Source: Linanthus parryae (Eukaryota; Streptophyta; Magnoliopsida; Ericales; Polemoniaceae). From it: a stretch of 64,000 bases of DNA. Positions 33,559 through 44,029 of the stretch are shown here, one piece after another (the stretch's first letter is position 1; every line of letters begins with the position of its first letter). Made by a program: the position numbers and the translations under genes. Under the pieces are notes generated by a model. The model was not told the origin of the DNA. It searched no databases and saw only the letters and a program-made list of their open reading frames with translations. Where the stretch lies: positions 53,667,665-53,731,664 of the forward strand of contig JALGPY010000010.1 in NCBI GenBank assembly GCA_023055425.1, written 5' to 3'.

Positions 33559-35118
33559 TGTTGGGTTTTTGACGTAGGTTACATAGCGGAATAACAAAAA
33601 AATTATCCTACTCTAATCCCACCAAGGATCACAAGTGAAGCATCATAACATGATGAAAGGAAGAAAGGTTACCTCAGCCATACCAGACTAGTGACGATCA
33701 CATACAAAGAATAGTATATTTGTCCCTACGGTATCCACACGAATAGACCTCAACCGGGCTTCTTCTCCAATGGTGCTAGCATTCTGAGAAGAAGGATGAA
33801 CTTGGACATGCACCGGCTGGATCACATCCATCTACGCGGCAAGGAGAGGGCATGGCATCGCCATGCCGTGGGCACAAGAGGGGCGTTAACATAGTAGGCC
33901 GACGGCCCCATGTGGGGCGGCTAGGGTTTGGCCGATCCCTACATGGGAAGAAAACTCATTTTCTTCTTCTTCTCTCTAGCTCTTTAGTAAACTGTGGTAT
34001 GTAGGAATAATTAGGCATAAATTTTCTTAGCCTATAAATCCTATTTATACCTAAAGAAAATCCTATTTGCCCATTAATTCAACAATGTGGGACTTATTAA
34101 GTATGAATTCTCATAGCCTACAAATCCTATTTATATAGCTAGAGAAATTCACATTTGCCCATAAATCCACCAATGTGGGACTAGTTATATTCTAGTCCAC
34201 AATTGCTCTTTCGTCCAACTAATGAGCACAGTTTATACTTTAGTCCAATTAATTCATTATTGCTATTTAGTCCAACTAAATAGCAATAATCTCATCTTGA
34301 TCTATTATTGTGTGTGACACTGTAGGTTCCTATTTACGTGGCAGTAATTATAATTATTACAAACATTGAGCGGTATCTAGCAATACATCAATGCTCCCAA
34401 GTAATAGGAATGTCAGTGATCTGACTAACCTCCGTGACCAATGTTACATTGTTGTATAATCCCTTTGTCTCATCTATCCAGATTGGACAGAAAACATGGA
34501 GTATCACACTTGTATATCCAATCCATAGTTTCTTGATCTGTGAGTAGACTTAGATAAACAAATAACATCAATATCCCATATTGATTTATTCTGAGCATGG
34601 CCATGCATTTTCCTAAGTCTCACTCATCGAGTGGCCATGGATATTTACTCCCGTCATGTGGGAGGCACAAATCCTCTCTACGTCACTAGAATCTCTAAGC
34701 TTGCTTCATATCATGTCCGATTAAAGCCTTTTGACGATATCAAAACATGATAATTCAACTAGAATATCTAGTGACTTCAAGTCTAAGGATCACAACACCA
34801 TTGTCACTATGAGAAGCGCTTGTGACATTCACATAACTCTCATGTAGCCTTCTCATGGTGGGTCAATTCAGTACGTCATTACTCCTAATGCGTACCCATG
34901 TGTTGGATCGTGATATCTCAATATCAATCCAACCCCATACTAGTCTATAGTTGATCGTCCTGTTAATCAATATAGTTGACTAGGGATATTCAAGAATATA
35001 ACACTTCTATTCTAAGGACTTCATTCATGATAGCATATATTCATATCGATAACATAATGAATAGTAAGTCCATTAAATGTCACAATAAATAGATTGCCTC
35101 TAGGGCACAATTCCAACA
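33559..35118 (-). repeat. Right LTR of Copia-C (5' LTR of the minus element)
   Basis: Full length, 1560 nt, TGTTGGG...CCAACA on the plus strand. The minus-strand gag start of Tnt-D follows directly at 35119. Confidence 0.92.
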
Positions 35119-35123
35119 AAAGG
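35119..35123 (+). other. AAAGG target duplication right of Copia-C
   Basis: AAAGG here equals AAAGG at 48723-48727 directly left of the other Copia-C LTR. Both lie at the same codon of one gag gene (see the Tnt-D entries). Confidence 0.75.
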
Positions 35124-35228
35124 TTCCCATAAACCCTCTGATTCGAGCAAGGCCTCCATATTTATCTTCCACAGACTGAAGTTGTTCCCTCCTATAAACC
35201 TGTCAATCTTCATCATCGATCCGGACAT
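35119..35228 (-). pseudogene. gag: Tnt-D gag, N-terminal piece
   Basis: On the minus strand an ATG at 35228-35226 opens MSGSMMKIDRF, GGNNFSLWKINMEALL and so on for about 37 codons until the Copia-C insertion. This is the usual start of Tnt1-like copia gag (a D/N.FS.W..KM...L pattern). The piece is open to its end. Its continuation is not to the left as expected but at 48727-48185, with the same AAAGG at the break and the reading frame preserved. Confidence 0.8.
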
Positions 35229-35256
35229 CGTTCTTGCTGGATTGATCTCGACCTAA

Positions 35257-35268
35257 GCACTGATACCA
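35257..35268 (-). other. Primer-binding site of Tnt-D
   Basis: Reads TGGTATCAGTGC on the minus strand, 3 nt from the LTR. Confidence 0.85.
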
Positions 35269-35271
35269 GTT

Positions 35272-35870
35272 TGTTATGCAACTCACGATCGCTCTCACCT
35301 CATGAATAGTCAAGAAACGATGCAAAACACGCAATTTAACAAGGTTCGTTAGCACAAAGTATGCTAACTACGTCCATGGGAAAGAAAAAACTTTATTCAC
35401 TTAGTAGGAAGGATACACAATGCTTACATGCGTTCATAGAACCCCAAAGGATCTTTTTATAGCCCCCAAAACCGTCGTGACACCAAAAGGGAACATTCCA
35501 GCCTCTATTTGTCGCCTCCAGGATTCTCCTCGTGCGAAGGGAATCCAGGCTCTTCGTGCGAAGTCCTTCTGACTTTGAGACAGCACGCTTTCCCACGAAC
35601 ACTTTTGGACTTCTGGCTTCCGGGATGTCTTTGTGCGAAGACATCTTGTCTTGATACGAAGACCCCCTGGACTTCACTTTCTCGATGCTCCATTGAGTAT
35701 CCTCATCTTCAAGGCATCATTCTTACACCTTTCTTACTCAGCTCTCTAATTTTACATCCTTTTTTAGTCATATAATGGAACAACAAAGATAAGAAATCCG
35801 TCTTATGCATGTGTTACAAGTTTTCTCAGATTGAGCTATCACTCATTTCCAACTCCAAGCAATACCAACA
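35272..35870 (-). repeat. 5' LTR of Tnt-D
   Basis: 599 nt with TGTTATGC on the left and CCAACA on the right of the plus strand; the primer site is adjacent. On the minus strand GGCTATAAAAAGATCC (about 35447-35462) is a good TATA box. Directly upstream of it, in U3, lies an array of CTTCGTGCGAAG-type palindromes at 35524-35670 like those in the Athila LTRs. No second LTR of this type is seen in the window. Confidence 0.75.
35524..35670 (-). repeat. Palindrome array in the Tnt-D LTR
   Basis: CTCGTGCGAAG, CTCTTCGTGCGAAG, TTTGTGCGAAGAC and GTCTTGATACGAAGAC are copies or decayed copies of the GTCTTCGNNCGAAGAC palindrome of the Athila LTRs, although this is a copia LTR. Confidence 0.75.
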
Positions 35871-36662
35871 CGTTTGAAACAACACTCAGTGTGAGAGAAA
35901 AACTTGGAGTTCCACTAAAACTGTCTCTATCATGACTCTGATTTTGTTCCTCTCCATTGTTCTTGTTCTCACACGCATGTATTTTATTGCAGTTAAAAAC
36001 AGGAAAGATATGTTTAATAAACAGCAGGTAACCAGATACATAGAAGCTAATTGAAACAACTTTACAAAATTACAGCCCACCTCGCCACTGTCTAGCAACA
36101 CCTGCTGGTCACCAGAGCGGGTTGCGAGAAACAACAACAACATAAACAACAAAAACAACAACAACAACAAAAAAACGAGAACCAGCCTACTACAATCAAC
36201 CACTCAAGACAACAAAGAGAAACCAAACCCTGGTCATCACTAACTTAAACCATCGGAGAAGTCAGCCACGTCTCCGCCTACTCCGCGGTCGGTTGACCAC
36301 CTCAGACACCGGCTCGTCGTGGGGTGGTGTTTTGTGAATCATCAGCTTGTGTCCCATATATATTTTACTCTAAAATTTTGTAGATTTTGAATTTAACTTA
36401 ATACTACCTATGTTTCTTCTCTTTCAGCTTACTTCACTTTTTCATACTATTCACTGGGTCACTTTGACCCTGTCATTTGGTTAGCAAATTGATACACGAA
36501 TTTGGTAATATTTTGCATGATCCTGTAGAGTACACTTTACTCAACAATCCTATGAAAAAATTGCCAAAAACTATATCCTTTTACTATCTAAATTACCGAG
36601 TCAAAGTGACCTAGTTACGGGTTACAAATCAAAGGTTAATACAGACTAAACCTACATGCAAA
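35871..36662. other. Low-copy-looking DNA with an (AAC)n stretch
   Basis: No gene recognised. An imperfect AAC/CAA microsatellite lies at about 36128-36175 and causes an open Leu-rich minus-strand frame (35886-36203) that I do not accept as a gene. Confidence 0.6.
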
Positions 36663-37068
36663 ATGGATATTGGGACAAAAAACTCCAACACTTTCATTTT
36701 GCCACTACAACCTCCTACAATATACATATGTGAGACACACAGCCCCCTACATTTTAAATTTTCCACTACAAACCCCTGCAGTATACATCTGTGGGACACT
36801 TCACCCCAAGTTGATAACGGCAGTCGAATTTCTAACGAAAATTCACCACGTGCTAATCACGTGATGGTCGTTGAAGTTCTTTTTTCTTCATCCATAGAGC
36901 TAGCACGAGAATAACATGTGATGAGTTTTTGTTTGAAAGTTGACATGCGTTATCAATTTGGGGTTAAGTGTCCCACAGATGTATATTGCAGGGGTTGTGG
37001 TGGGAAATCAAAAATGAATGGAATTTCGTGCCCCAAATTGAATTGTGCATTAAGATTTAGTGTCCATC
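36663..37068. mobile_element. MITE-like fold-back repeat
   Basis: An inverted repeat with arms at about 36763-36817 and 36950-37010 (CCCCTGCAGTATACATCTGT against its complement) and a loop of about 130 nt. A diverged direct copy of the arm unit precedes it at 36700-36750. No coding capacity. Target duplication and exact ends are not clear. Confidence 0.5.
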
Positions 37069-37765
37069 TATACTTACTAATATAAAAAGTCAACGCCAAG
37101 TTTGGTGAAATCAAAAAGTGAAGCCCGTCATATTTTGACTTTTCCAGTTCTATCCAATTAATTAAATACCATTATAGTTACTCGAGGTCTATATAAGTAA
37201 TTTTATTATTACACATAGCAATGGTTTTGTAACTCACGAGCCTAAAACACCTGCCACTATTGTGAAAACACTACCCAACTATTAACTTCTCACTATTTCC
37301 ATAACTACAGTCTAATAACTCCTAATATTGGAACTCTCTCTATATGCTTTTGAACTCCAAAATCTCTCCCTGCCGTGATATTTTGATTTTCCCATAACTA
37401 CTTCAACTTCTCTCTCTCTATAAGTCATGCATATATTCATCTTCTAAATCGATACGGCATTGTTTGAGTTTTAGGCAGAGGTAAATATGCATTTTAATCT
37501 TTGCAATTCAGCATTTCCGCATTGTCATTTTATTTATTTCTTAGTTCTTGTTGCAGAAACTTTTGATTCTTAGTATTGTACAAGGAGATATATATATATT
37601 TTTTTGGAACACGAGGAGTTATATTCGGGATTAAATTGTTCAGAAGTTTTTGTCGAGGAGTATTTTTTAAGATCAGGGCATGCATTGTGTGCACCATACT
37701 GCTAGTTACCCAAAATCAAACGGTGTTGAAAGAGAAAAAACCGGAGGTTGTATTTAGTTGCCAGT
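37069..37765. other. Spacer before the inverted duplication
   Basis: AT-rich; no supported gene. An open frame at 37576-38031 runs into the inverted repeat and shows no known domain. Confidence 0.5.
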
Positions 37766-37954
37766 TAATGAGTGGTGTAAAGCAGTACCGTGATGTTCTT
37801 GGATCAACTCACAACAAAAAAGTGTTTTATCATTATTTCCATGTCGTGTTCAATCAATCTCTCCCTTTCTCATTTTATTTTTTTTACAAAACCCTAGATC
37901 GAGCGGGTATAAATGGTTCCCTCCGACTATTAATCTTCCTCACTCCATCACTAA

Positions 37955-38269
37955 CTAGTTCACTCTCACTCTCAGGTTCTCCAATGAAATGGAAACCGAG
38001 CCCAACAACAACGGGGTCTCCTTTCTTATGACGATTAAAAAGAGTGTCATTACAATTACGGCGACCCTGAGGTCGTTGACGGTTGACATGGATTCTTTAG
38101 AAAAAACCCCGGCTACGGAGTTTTGCCAGGACCTGGAGAATTCCGCCGCCGGAGTTTTTACTGAAGAATCCATGACAACCATCAGCCACCTCAGGGTTGC
38201 CATAGTTATGATGGCACTCTTTGTACTCTTTGATAAGAAAGGAGACACTGCTGTTGTTAACGCTGCCAT
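37955..38269 (-). CDS. ORF from the right arm of the inverted duplication
   Basis: 104 codons from ATG 38269, starting MAALTTAVSPFLSK. The frame is also open further upstream, but this ATG is preferred because it matches the plus-arm ATG and follows the TATA box at 38360-38355 by about 90 nt. The first ~60 residues are homologous to the plus-strand ORF; the rest is antisense of the left arm. Small and Val/Ala/Ser-rich, with no motif I recognise. Confidence 0.35.
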   Translation of the reverse strand: MAALTTAVSPFLSKSTKSAIITMATLRWLMVVMDSSVKTPAAEFSRSWQNSVAGVFSKESMSTVNDLRVAVIVMTLFLIVIRKETPLLLGSVSISLENLRVRVN

Positions 38270-38384
38270 TTCCGTGGAGAACCTTAGAGAGAGTGAGAGT
38301 GAGAGAGAACTTGTTATCGATGGAGTGAAGAAGATTGATAGTTGGAGGGAACCATTTATACCCGCTCCGTCTACGGTTTTGTAA
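37989..38384 (+). CDS. ORF from the left arm of the inverted duplication
   Basis: 131 codons, METEPNNNGV to APSTVL. ATG 37989 follows the arm TATA box by about 76 nt and corresponds to the ATG of the minus-strand copy. The first ~60 residues align with the opposite ORF (TATLRSLTVDMDS against MATLRWLMVVMDS; TPATEF against TPAAEF; NSAAGVF against NSVAGVF). The second half is antisense sequence of the partner arm and unlikely to be native protein. I do not recognise the family. It may be transcribed as hairpin RNA rather than translated. Confidence 0.35.
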   Translation: METEPNNNGVSFLMTIKKSVITITATLRSLTVDMDSLEKTPATEFCQDLENSAAGVFTEESMTTISHLRVAIVMMALFVLFDKKGDTAVVNAAISVENLRESESERELVIDGVKKIDSWREPFIPAPSTVL

Positions 38385-38548
38385 AAAAAGAAAATGAGAA
38401 AGAGAGAGATTGAATCAACAGGTATGGAGACATGCAAGTACCCTTTCAAAAAAAAGACATGCAAGTAATTACAAAACATTTTCTTTATTTTTCTTTTGTT
38501 GCAAGTTGATCCAAGAATAGCACATTCTACACCATTCATTAACCAACA

Positions 38549-38986
38549 ATCTTTTGTTGCAAGTTGAGCCCACCGAAGTTGATGTCGTAGTCGGGGCGGA
38601 TACGCTAGGCATTGGTCCAGTGGGCCAACCAACTCGTCCAATAAAGCCTGAAGCTTTAGAAGTTTGGGTTAAACAAATTGGACCCTACATTGGTTTGAAA
38701 TTTAAGCCCGACAAACATATGAATTGGTTTTGGTTATGTAATTATGGCTCCACCCCGATCCGGACACCTTATTACGTTTTATTATTTATACAAATATATA
38801 CTTACATATACATACTTCTAACATATCTAAGTGTAATCTATAAATCATGCGTGTAATTTATAAATCATACGTTAAAGTTTTTAATTAATTAAAGAACACA
38901 GTACACATGATAAAAAAAATGTCAAAATTGTCAATTTTTTGTATGGAAGAATATGATACCATTAGAGGCGGAGTAACGAAAACATT
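38549..38986. other. Spacer between two fold-backs
   Basis: A 17-nt word CTTTTGTTGCAAGTTGA occurs at about 38491 and again at about 38550. An open frame at 38554-38856 has no recognisable domain. Confidence 0.5.
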
Positions 38987-40850
38987 TTCACTCATAGGCG
39001 TGCTTAGCCAGTGACACGGGCGCTTCACTTTTTGCCTGTAGCCGACCCGGGCACGGCCCGACCCGTCCTCCTCTTGACCCGCACGGGTCGGCCCGTCCCC
39101 TTTCAACTTTACTTTTATTTTATTTTTTCTTTATTTCAATTATCAAGTATCAACGGCTAGTTTGTCATATTGTCCCTTTTTCCCTCACTTTTTCAAAATA
39201 AACGGCTACTTTGAGGGACAAAAGTGGAAATTCGGGTATATATCTAACAAAAGACTTTTTTATCCATCCCAACTGACATAAAACGGCTAGTTTTTTAGGG
39301 ATAAAAATGGAAAGATGGCAAAATACTCATCCTATAGATACCACTACACTTGTATGAATTTTTTTCATTCTCATTCCCACAAAAACACCATCTCATCTTC
39401 TACTAAGCTCTCTCAAAGTGTTGGAATTTTCCTACTTGGCGATTTTTGAAGATCAATTTCTCGGTTGTACCTCGTCTCCTCAAGCTTCTTCCACTTTCAC
39501 TCCTACAAGCTATTCCGATCATACTACATCTTCGGAAAGTTTGTAAGTTTTAATTTTTAGCACTTTTTTATAGTTTTAATAATTGTGTACATAGTGTAAT
39601 TGTAAAAATGTCTACTAGTCGTAATTTTGAGGAACAATTTGATGATCCGTTAGCGGATTTAGCATATCAACAAAATAAAACTTTTCATGATCATCCAATT
39701 GATATCGAAAATAATTGTATAGATGTAGATAGTTTAGATCAAAGTTTGCCAGCGGCTAGAACAAACAACAATGATAATGGACCTAAAAAAAATAGGGGTA
39801 CGGGCACTACGGGAAAATTGACTTCTTATATATGTCACTATATGACGGTCAAAAATGTTATGTTCGAAGGTAGACTTGTCGATAGAAAAGTTAATTTTCC
39901 CATAGTGCTCGTACCGCTATTTTCTTTTTATGTCTATTATTGTCGTTGTCTGTGTCGTTTACATACTTTGATATAAACTGTCTACATTTATAAAATTACT
40001 TTTGGAACCAATTGGATGATCATGAAAAGCAATATTTTGTTGATATGCTAAATCCGCTTAAGGATTATTAAATTTTTCCTTAAAGTTACGACTTGTAGAC
40101 ATTTTTACAATTACAGTATGTACGAAATTACTAAAACTACAATAAAAAAATAATTGCTAAAAATTAAAACTTACAAATTTTCCGAAGATGTAGTATGATC
40201 GGAATAGCTTGTAGGAGTGGAAGTGAAAGAAGCTTGAGGAGACAAGGTAGAGCCGACAAATTGATATTAAAAAATCCCACTAGGAAAATTCCAACACTTT
40301 GAGAGAGCTTAGTATAAGATGAGATGGAGTTTTTGTGGCAATAATTATGAAAAAAATTCATACTAGTGTAGTGGTATTTATAGGATTAGTATTTTACCAT
40401 CTTTCCCTTTTTACCCCTAAAACTAGTCGTTTTATGGCAGTTGGGATGGTTAAAAAGTCTTTTGTTAGATATATAACCGAATTTCCACTTTTGCCCCTCA
40501 AAGTAGCCGTTTATTTTGAAAAAGTGAGGGAAAAGAGACAATAGGACAAACTAGCCCTTGGTAATTGAAAGAATGAAAGAAAATAATAATAAAGCTGAAT
40601 GGGGACGGGGCGACCCGTGCGTGCATGTGTCGGGTCTGACGCGTGTGGGTCAAGAGGAGGACGGGCCGGGCCCGGGTCGGCTAGAGGCGAAATGTTAACC
40701 GCTCGTGTCACAGGCTAGGCACGCCTATGTGCGGGCCGTGCCCAGGTCGGCTGCCACACGGGCCGTGCTCGGGGCGTGCTTAGGCCGGGTCGGAGCGGGC
40801 CTTGCCAAATCGGCACGCGGGTCGGCCCATATTGCCACCATGATTGAATT
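38987..40850. mobile_element. hAT-like fold-back element
   Basis: The left arm 38990-39695 and the right arm 40012-40735 are inverted copies with only scattered mismatches. Each holds GC-rich subterminal CGACCCGGGC/GGCCCG words, then a leader and the start of a transposase-like gene. The right side continues through more GGGCCG repeats to CCATATTGCCACCATG, resembling the inner edge of hAT termini (TGGCAA...GGGCCG). The left terminal repeat appears lost. The loop (39696-40011) carries the continuation of the ORF. Confidence 0.65.
39608..39976 (+). pseudogene. hAT transposase N-terminal fragment
   Basis: 122 codons starting MSTSRNFEEQF, with an acidic stretch, then PKKNRGTGTTGKLTSYICHY, which resembles the region ahead of the BED zinc finger of hAT transposases. 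The finger itself and the catalytic and dimerisation domains are missing; the frame turns hydrophobic and stops. The right arm has an inverted copy of the first ~30 codons ending at an early stop. A degenerate TATA (CTATAGATACC; intact CTATAAATACC in the right arm) lies upstream. Assignment rests mainly on flanking sequence. Confidence 0.45.
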
Positions 40851-41326
40851 ATCTAGCATAAATTGACATGTATTTAGTGAATCTAAAATAGCATTTTTAA
40901 TGAATTCTATAATTCATCGTAAATTTATACTTTAATCCATGCATGATTCAGGTTGACAAGGGCCAATCTTGGGTTGAAAAATATTTTAACAAGCTTGACC
41001 ATGGATTGGCACAACTAAGTGGTTAACAAACCCAACGTAGACTATTTAGAAATGGGCTCAAGCTTAAGTCTGAAGATCGTAATTGGTAAAAAATATGGGT
41101 CATTTTGGAAAGAAAATGTGACATTTTATCCCGTTTTATGTTTGGGCAGGTACCACTAATCCTATTAGTAATAGTTTTGTCTGGACACAAACAAACATTG
41201 GTGACTCAGGTTAAGACATAGTACCAGGTAGCAATGACTATCATAAACCAAGACAGTACTTCAAACTATTGTTCTTCTAGTTCTGACAGTAATTAGTTCT
41301 GAAAGATTATTTGGACACTGATAATC

Positions 41327-41364
<38 letters not shown>

Positions 41365-41811
41365 GCGACTTTCAGACAATTATTTACCTTTTAAGCTAAA
41401 TCTTATCAAAAAAATATTGTTGTATCCATTGTTTTTATGTATTGCAGATTTGCAGCAGAAGATGAATCGCACCTTTTTCGACATGATGTTAATGGGATCC
41501 TTCAGTTTGTGGATCTCCTCTTCTTGACCTCCAAAACAATCAATGTAAACCGTCCAATTCATATCAGAATCGTTCTCAGAAAAGCGGGATCTAATCTCCT
41601 TCTTCATGTGGGAAATATGGAGATCTCGCAACACAAAACTAAAAGATTCAGAATCAATTTAAAAATATTTTCTAATTCCAAATGATATTGATCATATAAC
41701 AGTAATTCGCGATACTACTAACCATGGTCTTAGAAATGCTGTTGCAAGTTCGAAAAATAGTATTAAGGGTCTCGGAGTTTTTATAAGACAGAGCCAAAGA
41801 GATGGATAGAT
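40851..41811. other. Unassigned DNA with a long A-run
   Basis: Contains a 33-nt A tract at 41330-41362. Two overlapping frames at 41380-41685 show nothing known, although a TGTATTGCAG splice-acceptor-like sequence precedes the plus-strand frame. Confidence 0.5.
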
Positions 41812-42180
41812 AACGGAGCTTTTATTAAAAAGAAATATGAAGCTAGTCGAGAATGCGTGTGGCTAAAATTAGTATATCAACATGTCAAAGGGTCTTGTGG
41901 ATTAAATTTCAAAAATGACAGTCCAACAGTGTTATATGAAGATAATGCAGCCTGCATAGCCCAACTCAAGGAAGGCTTCATCAAAGGTGATCGAACTAAA
42001 CACATATCTCCAAAGTTCTTCTTTACTCATGACCTTCAAACGAAGGGGGTTGTTTCCATCCAGCAAGTGCGCTCAAGTGAAAATCCAGCAGACTTATTCA
42101 CAAAAGCACTACCAGCATCAACATTGAAGTTACATGTTCAAAAATGTGGGATGCGTCAACTAAAAGATCTTTTATGTTAA
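41812..42180 (+). pseudogene. pol: Copia-E RNase H C-terminal end
   Basis: EASRECVWLKLVYQHV, VLYEDNAACIAQLKEG, RTKHISPKFFFTHDLQ and ADLFTKALP are the standard end of copia RNase H, with the second-half acidic residues present. The frame is open for 107 codons to a proper stop. Everything upstream of RNase H (RT, integrase, gag, 5' LTR) is missing, so this is a 5'-truncated remnant. Confidence 0.88.
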
Positions 42181-42302
42181 TGTATCTTATTATGAGGGGG
42201 AGATGTAGTTTTAGAGTTTGTACTCTTTTTCCTTAGTTGCGGTTTTTTCCATTGGGTTTTACGTGACAATGTTTTAATGAGGCAGACTAGTAGTGAATAT
42301 TC

Positions 42303-42311
42303 AAGGGGGAG
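42303..42311 (+). other. Polypurine tract of Copia-E
   Basis: AAGGGGGAG directly before the LTR start TGTTATGAAATAA. Confidence 0.85.
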
Positions 42312-42495
42312 TGTTATGAAATAATACTAATTGATATGGTGAATATTCTCTAATATTGTAATACCATACTTAGAAGATTATGATTGACTCCCACACTCTA
42401 TATAAAGAGTGGTTTGGTAGAGAATAAACATAACTTTCATATTCCTCCATACTTTGTCTCCATCTTTTCTCTCTCAGTTAATAACAGTATTAACA
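42312..42495 (+). repeat. 3' LTR of Copia-E (184 nt)
   Basis: TGTTATGAAA...CAGTATTAACA with CTATATAAAGAG as TATA box near 42399. Short for a copia LTR. Its 3' half is duplicated in tandem together with flanking DNA. Confidence 0.75.
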
Positions 42496-42815
42496 TTTTT
42501 GTTCGACTTAATTAAAGAAGTGATGATTAATTATAGTTATTCATGAATTGTTGGTAAGAGATGATGATTAAACAAAACTTTGAAATGGAAATCAAATCAT
42601 TGACTCCCACACTCTATATAAAGAGTGGTTTGGTAGAGAATAAACATAACTTTCATATTCCTCCATACTTTGTCTCCATCTTTTCTCTCTCAGTTAATAA
42701 CAGTATTAACATTTTTGTTCGACTTAATTAAAGAAGTGATGATTAATTATAGTTATTCATGAATTGTTGTTAAGAGATGATGATTAAACAAAACTTTGAA
42801 ATGGAAATCAAATCA
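42384..42815 (+). repeat. 216-bp tandem duplication across the LTR end
   Basis: Units 42384-42599 and 42600-42815 differ at one base (GTTGGTAAG against GTTGTTAAG). The unit starts inside the Copia-E LTR, includes its TATA box and end, and continues into non-element flank. Confidence 0.95.
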
Positions 42816-43068
42816 TTGAGTATTTATTTCTATAGAGAACATATTGCAAAGATGAAGAAGACGAAGATTTTGGGCGGAAAATTGATTGAATTGAATTAAC
42901 CACAAAAGTGTCAGATACAACTCTTATACACACTAAGCTTTCTGTTAATTGCATAACAGAAAGTTAGTGACTTATTTACACAACAACCCCTCAAATGTGA
43001 AAAAAACTACATAAATCTACAACTCAAACTAGTACTTCAATATTCCCCCCTTGCGCAGCTTATGTTAC
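42816..43068 (-). repeat. Possible minus-strand copia LTR fragment
   Basis: On the minus strand a purine run AAGGGGGGAATA (43052-43041) is followed by TTGAAGTACTAG and LTR-like AT-rich sequence. This fits a polypurine tract plus LTR start, but there is no second copy in the window to prove it. Confidence 0.35.
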
Positions 43069-43154
43069 TCGCTGTTGGATATTTTTCAAACTTTTACAAC
43101 CCGGATCCGATCTGGCGTAAACTTTGGGGGTTTAGCATCCCATATAAATATAAA
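43069..43154 (+). pseudogene. LINE ORF2 end, left piece
   Basis: Reads YNPDPIWRKLWGFSIPYKYK, matching the sequence ahead of the zinc-binding domain of plant LINE reverse transcriptases (W..LW....P.K.K). It is interrupted by the MULE; the frame resumes after the right target duplication (44698-44706). Confidence 0.7.
43146..43154 (+). other. 9-bp target duplication of the MULE (left)
   Basis: AAATATAAA, identical to 44698-44706. Nine bases is typical of the Mutator superfamily. Confidence 0.92.
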
Positions 43155-43670
43155 GGGTAAAAGACAATAACCACCCCTATCTTTAGGAGAAAATACACTT
43201 TGCACCCCTGACGTTTGAATAATACCACTTTGCCCTGAAACGGAATATTCTGTGGACACTTAGCACCCTTCTGTCATGTTCCGTCCACGAAGCCACTTTT
43301 TAATATTTTTCTGACGCTTTTGCCTTTGTTTGTTACTGTCATGTGTTTGATGTTCTTGGTGTTCTAGTTCTTCACCACAACTATCACAAAAAGAATCACC
43401 TTCAAATGAAATCAAACAAAATCAACATCAAATACAGAGATAAAAATTGAGAAGAATACAAAGAAGAAAGAAAGAGGATGGATATGAAATTATGAATACT
43501 GAAAACAAAGGTATTAAGTGTGAAAATGCATTAGCTAATATTGTCAGTCGCATCTACAACTCTTCTAGAGTTGGATAATCTGGTCAAGACGAAAACACAC
43601 AACTCCTCCAAGAAGCAAAACTGAATGCAAAGTTCAAGTAGCAAATGTTCAGCAAAGAAAACTACAAAGA

Positions 43671-43804
43671 AGCTTATCTAGTGCTCCATTCAGTGAATTG
43701 AATGACATGTGAAGGTGCTGAAGCTTATCTAGTTTCCCAAACTCTTTTGAGATTTCACCAGAGAACTTGTTCTTGCTCAGGGGAACGGTAGAAATATTGA
43801 GAAG
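43671..43804 (-). pseudogene. LRR receptor-like gene fragment captured by the MULE
   Basis: On the minus strand one frame reads LLNISTVPL, SKNKFSGEIS, EFGKLDKLQHLHMSFNSL and NGALDKL. This fits the plant extracellular LRR consensus (L..N.FSG.I...G.L..L..L..S.N.L.G.L) over about one and a half repeats. No kinase or signal peptide is nearby. Confidence 0.65.
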
Positions 43805-44029
43805 CATTGACCCATGTATATTGCAAGATGCATTGGGCCATGTTCCTAAATTTACAAAAACCTAGAAATCCATACAAAAACAACCACCGCCATTTCAACC
43901 TCCATAGATCGAAATCGAGAAACTCCTAATGAGAACCCAGAAATTCCAACAGAACTTATACCCCATTACCAAACCCAGACACCAAAATTGAGACCTAATT
44001 AGGCGACAAATCAAACCCAGACCCCAAAA

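Larger units (their letters stand above)
25309..35118 (-). mobile_element. Copia-C: minus-strand Ty1/copia element related to Copia-A
   Basis: In minus orientation the 5' LTR is 35118-33559, then the primer site, the leader, a 2.1-kb insert, gag, protease, integrase, RT and RNase H remnants, the polypurine tract and the 3' LTR (26708-25309, missing its last ~181 nt). The right flank starts AAAGG. The same AAAGG precedes a second Copia-C-type LTR at 48728. All frames are broken. Confidence 0.9.
37766..38548. repeat. Inverted duplication of a promoter plus gene 5' end
   Basis: Arms of roughly 365-415 nt meet at CCAGGACCTGG (centre 38131). Each arm holds a TATAAA box (37908-37913 plus; 38355-38360 minus) inside GCGGGTATAAATGG, a TC-rich leader, an ATG about 75-90 nt downstream and an open frame that runs across the centre into the complement of the other arm. 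The outer parts match as well (ATTCTTGGATCAAC.T..CAACAAAA). A transcript from either side would fold into a long hairpin. Confidence 0.85.

Noticed and set aside
35272..35870. Solo LTR interpretation of the Tnt-D LTR
   Set aside because: A primer-binding site and a gag start follow directly, so it is the 5' LTR of an element.
35886..36203. Leu-rich minus-strand frame resembling a membrane protein
   Set aside because: The hydrophobic run comes from an AAC/TTG microsatellite; no start context, promoter or homology.
37069..37100. TCTATACTTACTAATATAAAA as a possible Helitron 5' end
   Set aside because: The start resembles plant Helitrons, but I found no matching hairpin plus CTRR end in the following sequence.
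38554..38856. 100-codon frame between the two fold-backs
   Set aside because: No domain, atypical ending in AT-rich repeats, and no promoter signal.
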